A program made the position numbers and the translations under genes. Shown in pieces: positions 57,580 through 64,000 of a stretch of DNA of 64,000 bases; position 1 is the first letter of the stretch, and each line of letters begins with the position of its first letter. Source of the stretch: Hypomesus transpacificus. Its lineage: Eukaryota > Chordata > Actinopteri > Osmeriformes > Osmeridae. A model generated the notes under the pieces. That model was not told the DNA's origin. It saw only the letters and a list, made by a program, of their open reading frames with translations, and searched no databases. The DNA is taken from NCBI RefSeq assembly GCF_021917145.1, contig NC_061068.1:3148768-3212767 (forward strand), in the 5' to 3' direction.

Positions 57580-58215
57580 AGTTCTGGTCTCCAGTCCTGG
57601 TCTCCAGTCCTGGTCTTCAGTCCTGGTCTCCAGTTATGGTCCTCAGTCCTGGTCTTCAGTCCTGTTCCTCAGTCCTGGTCTCCAGTCATGGTCCTGTTCC
57701 TCAGTCCTGGTCTTCAGTCCTGGTCCTCAGTCCTGGTCCTCAGTCCTGGTCCTCAGTCCTGGTCCCTAGTCCTGGTGTTCAGTCCTGGTCCTCAATCCTG
57801 GTCCTCAGTCCTGGTCCCTAGTCCTGGTCCTCAGTCCTGGTCCCCAGTCCTGTTCCTCAGTCCTGGTCCTCAGTCCTGGTCTTCAGTCCTGGTCCTCAGT
57901 CCTGGTCCTCAATCCTGGTCCTCAGTCCTGGTCCCTAGTCCTGGTCCTCAGTCCTGGTCCCCAGTCCTGTTCCTCAGTCCTGTTCCTCAGTCCTGGTCCT
58001 CAGTCCTGGTCTTCAGTCCTGGTCCTCAGTCCTTTTCCTCAGTCCTGTTCCTCAGTCCTGGTCTTCAGTCCTGGTCCTCAGTCCTGGTCCTCAGTCCTGG
58101 TCCTCAGTCCTGGTCCCCAGTCCTGTTCCTCAGTCCTGGTCTTCAGTCCTGGTCCTCAGTCCTGTTCCTCAGTCCTGTTCCTCAGTCCTGGTCCTCAGTC
58201 CTGGTCCTCAGTCCT
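57580..58215. repeat. 13-bp TCAGTCCTGGTCC minisatellite, about 48 copies
   Basis: Slightly variable 13-bp units (TCCTGGTCC, TCCTGTTCC, TTCAG/CCCAG). The 293-codon plus-strand frame of Ser/Pro/Gln/Trp is a translation of the repeat. Confidence 0.95.
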
Positions 58216-60465
58216 GGAGCCACGCCCCCACCAGCGTGTTTGAGAAGCTATAAATCCCCTCACCCTGACAGGCAGCCATGTCTGGTCTGTCTGGTCTGTC
58301 TGGTCTGCAGGAAATCAATGATTCTGAGAGGATGTAGTCGGCTGTACTGATGGCCTGGCCGCTTTCTAGAAGGTTCTGCAGAGCTTGTATCATCATAGCA
58401 TGTTCCATCCACCCAGCCAGTCTCACACATTCACTCACAGGTTGTGAGGGTTGAACGAAGGAACATGCATGTATGATCAATGCTGCTGCAAAAGTGGAAT
58501 TGATGGTGTTTGAGTAACAGATACATGGGTTTTTCCTTCTGCGTCGTGGCTTTGAGAGACCCTCTTTGGCATGTGAGAGCGGTGTAGCAGCTTGATCAAC
58601 GATGATATCTTAAGTGCAACATCAAACACGGACATGGGAGCTGTCTCGTGCTGCTGGGGGAGCAACAAGCCAGGGCTGCTCACCAGAACATCAGGTCTCA
58701 GAGACACATTGAGCCCTGGAACACCAATCCAAACACCATGAACATTAATATTTTATGGAACAGACGGGTTTTGAGCTAAGCCCACAGGTGCGTGATGTCA
58801 CAGTGACAACGGGTAGAGTGAGGGGGTTAGGAAAGATGGCCGCTCAGAATGTGAAAGAGCTCCTTCAGTTTAGCTTCTGTCAAGGTAAAGGTTAGTAGGA
58901 GCAGGTTGAGAGTACTGATAAAAAGTTGGATTTGTGGACTGGAAACTGGAAATGTATTTTTGTAGAGAGGAATGCATAATTCACGCATGTTTCGCAGTAA
59001 AGTAGCCTACCTAAAATGACACAAATTAAATAGTTTACATTTGATCACGTTTTTTGTTTCAATTTTTATTTTTTTTCTGCAATTTTCTGAATCTAGAGGT
59101 TTTTAATTCCTCTACCCCAAGTTATCGTGTCTTTCTACAAGCCTACATCTGGGAGTTGTTTGCACAGCGTGCTAGAGGGTCACTTACAGTAAGCTCCTTT
59201 CCATTTCCTGCTCTCCTCTTAATGCAGCTAGGCTAACAGGTCTCATTCTTTGCTCTGGTATCTGGGCTAGTCCATTTCAGCCCATTCATCTTCTACTGGC
59301 TACATCGCAGTGGTCCTACCCTCCATTAGTCTGCACACAACGCAATTCTATGGCAGTAAACACAATTTATGCAGGGCTTGTGCCTCTATTTCTCCTATCG
59401 CCTCGTACCTCTTTTCCTGAAGAGCCATCTCCAGAACAGACTATTAAGGCATGTATATTATATCCATGTATCATATTGAGAGTTGTAGTCTATGTAGCGT
59501 ACACTATGTTTTTATGTAAAAAACGTTCACACGTCGCCACCAAATTGGAGCGGTTCTCTCGGTGTGGTTGTCGGGACGATGATATTTCAAGAGATAAATG
59601 ATGCCAGATGTTCCTCAGGGTGTTCGACTTGGATCTCAAACGAACGAAGAGAGCGTCAGCTGATGCATAATATTATGTGTTTTTTTTCCCTTCTTCCCCA
59701 AGTTCAACACATTTCTCCGATTTAAAATAAATCTTATCTGTCACTGTATTCGCTGTTCTGCTCGGCTCTGCGTGCTTTAGAGCCGCGGGGACAGACAGGA
59801 AATGGACCGGGATAGTGTAGGGGATCGGTTTCTCAGTCTCTCTCAGTCGGCCTGGTCAACCAGCCTGCAGCCCAGGAACCCACTTGTCTGCTCAGGCAAC
59901 CACCTGTCTGCTAAGGTGTATGGCCACTGCTAGCCCGCTGGAACACACACCCATGGCCAGTTAACAGTTTGATAAACAAATACTCAGATGCAACATCGAC
60001 TTCATAACCAATGTTCTAACTGAACAACACCATCATGTAAAAAAATATATACATAAATAAAACAAACATCTGTCTTACATTTGGAATTGATGTCTCCAGA
60101 TTGGAATATAAATTTTCATAGCCAACTGACAGTTCCAAGTCAACTCAACCACCCTTTTACGTAATACGAACAAACAAACTGAAAGTTCAGCCTTGCAGCT
60201 GGTGTGGGGGTCTCCAGATCCTATGCTGTACTGTAGCTACCAGCTTGAAGTCCTGAGCCGCTGTCCTAAATCCATTGAGTCTCCTCTGGGCTGTGCCTCA
60301 CCTGCACCTTCCCATGGATCTGCTGTAGAGCACCAACCTGGTGTAAATTAGAGAACTGCTGTGGATCTGCTCTGAGCCCCGCACTGCCCCACACTCTACC
60401 CAGCACTCTGCCCCACACTCTGCCCCACACACTGCCCCACACACTGCCCCAGAGCACAACACCAC
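58216..60465. other. Intergenic, no gene seen
   Basis: Single-copy sequence, with a small CTCTGCCCCACACACTGCCC repeat at about 60385-60445. An 83-codon frame at 59350-59601 has a hydrophobic middle but no family resemblance and no splice or promoter support. Confidence 0.4.
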
Positions 60466-60496
60466 TTAGAGGGAAGAGGGGAAAGGAGAGAGGTCA

Positions 60497-60524
60497 AGGG
60501 GGAGAGAGAGAAAGAGAGAGAGAG

Positions 60525-60579
<55 letters not shown>

Positions 60580-60680
60580 GAAAGAGAGAGAAAGAAAAGC
60601 AGGGAGAGACAGGGAGAAAAAAAGAGACAGAATGAGAGAGAGCAAGAGAGAGAGAGACAGAAAGAGAGGGAGGGAGGGAC
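60497..60680. repeat. (GAGA)n/(AAAGAGAG)n microsatellite
   Basis: Purine-only simple sequence; Leu/Ser/Phe frames on the minus strand are artefacts. Confidence 0.95.
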
Positions 60681-60761
60681 ATGGGGAGATGTGGGGGTGA
60701 AGAACATGCCAAAAATACAGATTTGCTTCATGTGAATTCCACATGATGTTGCTGTACTACT

Positions 60762-60972
60762 AGCCAGATCACAGCCTGTTTCGACCAGATCACAGACTGT
60801 TTCGACCAGATCACAGACTGTTTGGACCAGATCACAGACCAAATCACAGACCAGATCACAGACTGTTTGGACCAAATTACAGACTGTTTCGACCAGATCA
60901 CAGACTGTTTGGACCAGATCACAGACCAGATCACAGACTGTTTGGACAACATCACGGACCAGATCACAGACT
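60762..60972. repeat. Tandem repeat of GACCAGATCACAGACTGTTT
   Basis: About nine units of 21-22 bp with shortened variants that lack the ACTGTTT part. Confidence 0.9.
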
Positions 60973-61083
60973 TGAAGAGGGAACAGCTATGAGGCCATTC
61001 ATTGTTTTAATAGAAAGTAGAAGAGAGGATATACTGAAATGACGTCAAAGGAAAACACATGTAGCTATTCTGAAGTGAAATGA

Positions 61084-61553
61084 GTCTGCTAGCAGCTAGC
61101 CTTAAGGACACACTGATGGTCTGCTAGCAGCTAGCCTTAAGGACACTGATGGTCTGCTAGCAGCTAGCCTTAAGGACACTGATGGTCTGCTAGCAGCTAG
61201 CCTTAAGGACACTGAGGGTCTGCTAGCAGCTAGCCTTAAGGACACTGATGGTCTGCTAGCAGCTAGCCTTAAGGACACACTGATGGTCTGCTAGCAGCTA
61301 GCCTTAAGGACACTGATGGTCTGCTAGCAGCTAGCCTTAAGGACACTGAGGGTCTGCTAGCAGCTAGCCTTAAGGACACTGATGGTCTGCTAGCAGCTAG
61401 CCTTAAGGACACACTGATGGTCTGCTAGCAGCTAGCCTTAAGGACACACTGATGGTCTGCTAGCAGCTAGCCTTAAGGACACTGAGGGTCTGCTAGCAGC
61501 TAGCCTTAAGGACACACTGATGGTCTGCTAGCAGCTAGCCTTAAGGACACTGA
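61084..61553. repeat. 33/35-bp minisatellite, about 14 copies
   Basis: Units of GTCTGCTAGCAGCTAGCCTT followed by AAGGACACTGATG. Variation is almost limited to CAC/CACAC length and GATGG/GAGGG. GCTAGC occurs twice per unit. Confidence 0.95.
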
Positions 61554-64000
61554 GCAGAAAGATGCTTTCAGGACACAGGAAGTCTTTCTCCTACACAAAG
61601 TCTCTCCTACACAGGACGTCTACCACAGCTCAGATAAACAGGCTGTTCAGAACCAGCAGTGACTATCCGAGCCAGTGAGATCAATACATGACTCTGTAGG
61701 GTGACTGTATACATACATAAATAATGCAGAAAACCCATCCCTATAAAGATATTTATTCATAATCCATATCCACTGGAGCGTTCGATAGAAGTTTGTTTAA
61801 ACACATCCAGCTGATCTGTAGCCGGAGAGTTTCTTGGTGTCGTTGATCATGTGACGTCTGAGGTGGTGTTGTCTCTGCCATGTACATAACTAGAATCAGA
61901 AGTGTTCTGAGTGGCAGTTAGAGAGGGCGTGTGTTCTTGAAGTGGAAAGCTCAGAAGTTCTTTAGGTAGGAGTGGATCAAAAAAGTCGGTCAAGTCTTGT
62001 TCTCAAGTCAAGAGAAGTGGCTTGATGGTCTTTATTCCGGCTGATAGGCAAGTACAGGCAACACACTGGTACGGAACAAAAAAAAACCCCAATAACCCAA
62101 AACACCCCCTGTCCCAAGACCAAGATATAAGATTGTGCAATACGGAACCTTCTAGAAGCTTCTGGAAGATGAAGTCACCCATCCGTTACTGCGCACGCAG
62201 CCTCAGCCTTGGCTTAGGGGCTACCGTTCACCTCTAACACAGTGTCCTGAAGTAGCATGTTACCAAAATCTCCACTCTCCTCGACCCCAACCATGTTGTT
62301 CTCACTCAGACCTTCCTTTCTTTACTCAGCCCCCTCCTCACTTGAAGTCACTCTGACATGCTCTCATCCTGCTTCCACCCTTGGGAGTTAGTAGCTCCTT
62401 AGTTTCTACTGAGAACAGCTGGAAACTCTCAGCAACCATAGCAACCCCTGCTCCCTTGTCTCTTCTTGGTCCAAACAAAACTTTCAGCAATGTTCTTCAT
62501 AACAAGATACACACACAGAAGAAATCCCCCCTGTATTAAACAGCCCAGCCTCACACTCTCAGCCCCCCTCCTGCCTTCCAAGGCAGACATAATGTCTGCA
62601 GTTACATTCCATCCTGCTCAAACAGGCCTTCTCCTAACATAGGTTAAAGGTCACTCCATCTATCCTTAATACCCTGCCACACAATAATCAGCCCGCCACG
62701 ACATTCTCGATCATAAAACACGTTTTCTTGTGACTCTGGGAAAAGGTGGTTTTCTGTTTCTGAATCTCCCTTGGAGCTGCCCGACATTCTCTCTGAAATG
62801 CATCTATCTATTATTGCACTCAGAATATTGACCGTTTATAAAGATATATTTCATGTGGTGTATAAGTACACACATCTGTGCTCGTCCATAAGGACGTGGT
62901 TCTGTGTGTGTCTTGTTTCTGCAGAGTTCTGCTTCTGAAACAATACTGTGACCCAGATGAAGAGGGTATGAGATTCAAGGCATTTTATCTTAATATTATT
63001 TATCTCTGAATATCATTACATACTCAGATAATGCATGCAGTGAATAACATTCCGAATCTGAAGAATTCAGCTGGGACAGAACACAATTAATTTTTGAACA
63101 CATTTTATTCTTTTTGTACTCTGAATCACATTGTCCGTCGGATATTAGAATTCAGAGTAGCAATGACCCGTGGTGACCCTGGAGTCTGATTGAAATGGGA
63201 GTTGTTCAGGTCTCTATGGACAATTGTTGGAAGAATCAGGTGACAAGGCCAGGCCAAATCACCAAGGACAATTCATAACCATTGAAATGATGGAATCTCT
63301 GAGTCTCTGAGGAACAGGGATTCTACGGTGATATTCTCCTCAAACTATCAGATATACAACTTTGTTAGTGGGAATCTGGGTTCATGCTTATGATTCCAGA
63401 GCAGAACTAAAGTAACCCAGGGGATGTAACTTGGTCATGAACATGTTTACCACATCAGAGCTTATATCAGATGAAAAAGGATTCATTTTTCTAATTGCAG
63501 ATGATCAGCAGTGTATCTCAGTTCTATAATCCCACGAGGGTTTGAGAGAAGCATGGTTGCTGACTCCAACAGGGTGTGTGGTAACGCTATCTGCAGCCTC
63601 GCTACAGGACTGCAGTCATTATGTGGCTCCTACATGGATCGTTCAAGCTCAGATCCATGAATATATTACAGAAACCTGCCCTGTTTTGGAGCAGCTCTGA
63701 ATATCTATTATACTGTTGCTTCAGATACAGGGTTTGATAGGTTTGCCAGCTTCTGTCAGGATGTGTGAGTGGATGTGTGTGTGTGTGTGTGCACGCGTGA
63801 GAGAGAGTGTGTGTGTCAGGGTCTGATGTGGTTTAGAATCCCTGTTCCCCCCTGCTGTCAGCTGTTAAAATGGCCCTGCAGTGAATCAACTGTGAGAAAT
63901 GACTTCTCCTTCGCAACGAGATGGTTGGGTGTATTCAAAGGACCTTGTCACTTACAATGTGCTCACAATGACTCTCGGCTCTTGTGGACACCAGTGAACG
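61554..64000. other. Intergenic, no gene seen
   Basis: Single-copy sequence with a GT/GAGA microsatellite at about 63773-63815. A segment 62930-62969 lies between AG and GT splice-like dinucleotides but has no coding support. Confidence 0.4.

Noticed and set aside
57469..58350. 293-codon Ser/Pro/Gln/Trp repeat protein
   Set aside because: Translation of a 13-bp minisatellite, with all three frames open for long stretches.
59350..59601. 83-codon frame with a hydrophobic segment
   Set aside because: Resembles a small membrane protein only superficially; no family match, no supporting signals.
61084..61553. CRISPR-like regular repeat
   Set aside because: Head-to-tail repeats with no unique spacers, in a vertebrate genome.
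38000..64000. HMGA1 or GRM4 expected from human synteny
   Set aside because: No AT-hook coding motif and no glutamate-receptor sequence found in any frame of the region.

Overview
The window is nuclear DNA of a bony fish, very probably a teleost. It carries four spliced protein-coding genes with canonical GT-AG introns and vertebrate-type exon phases. It also holds tRNA-derived SINEs with the fish-type 3' tail, an L2/CR1-like LINE fragment, short hAT-like elements and an extreme load of micro- and minisatellites. No prokaryotic gene organisation, CRISPR array or viral genome is visible. I cannot name the species.

Layout. 3-2978 (+): spdef (ETS transcription factor), 5' end off the window, with a repeat-rich 3'UTR to about 3.9 kb. 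3.9-9.2 kb: intergenic, with a 781-bp DNA transposon that carries a RecQ-like helicase fragment. 9172-14125 (-): complete pacsin1 coding sequence in nine exons, with a LINE sitting inside a minisatellite just upstream of the last exon. 14.1-26.9 kb: shared upstream region of pacsin1 and rps10, mostly minisatellites, including a G-rich 24-bp array, a GGA tract, a CCTGGTCTGA array and a CpG array. 27.0-29.45 kb (+): rps10, with a recognisable ribosomal-protein promoter, a non-coding first exon and five coding exons. 33267-37915 (-): nudt3 in five coding exons. 38-64 kb: 26 kb with no gene I can support. It holds SINEs, three short hAT-like elements with terminal inverted repeats, tandem repeats and unexplained single-copy DNA.

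The gene set SPDEF-PACSIN1-RPS10-NUDT3 matches human 6p21.31, so the block is a conserved linkage group and not a functional operon. The products act separately: epithelial transcription (SPDEF), endocytic membrane bending (PACSIN1), the 40S ribosomal subunit (RPS10) and inositol pyrophosphate/diadenosine polyphosphate hydrolysis (NUDT3). Relative to the human order as I remember it, spdef, pacsin1 and rps10 keep their mutual orientation, while nudt3 is inverted and faces rps10 tail to tail.

The most unusual pattern is that tandem repeats repeatedly grow at exon-intron junctions. The 5' splice site itself is inside the repeated unit at the first visible spdef exon (33-bp unit, in frame), the spdef ETS exon (26-bp unit) and pacsin1 exon 5, and an array starts a few bases into rps10 intron 5. 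I did not find a convincing new multi-gene biological system.
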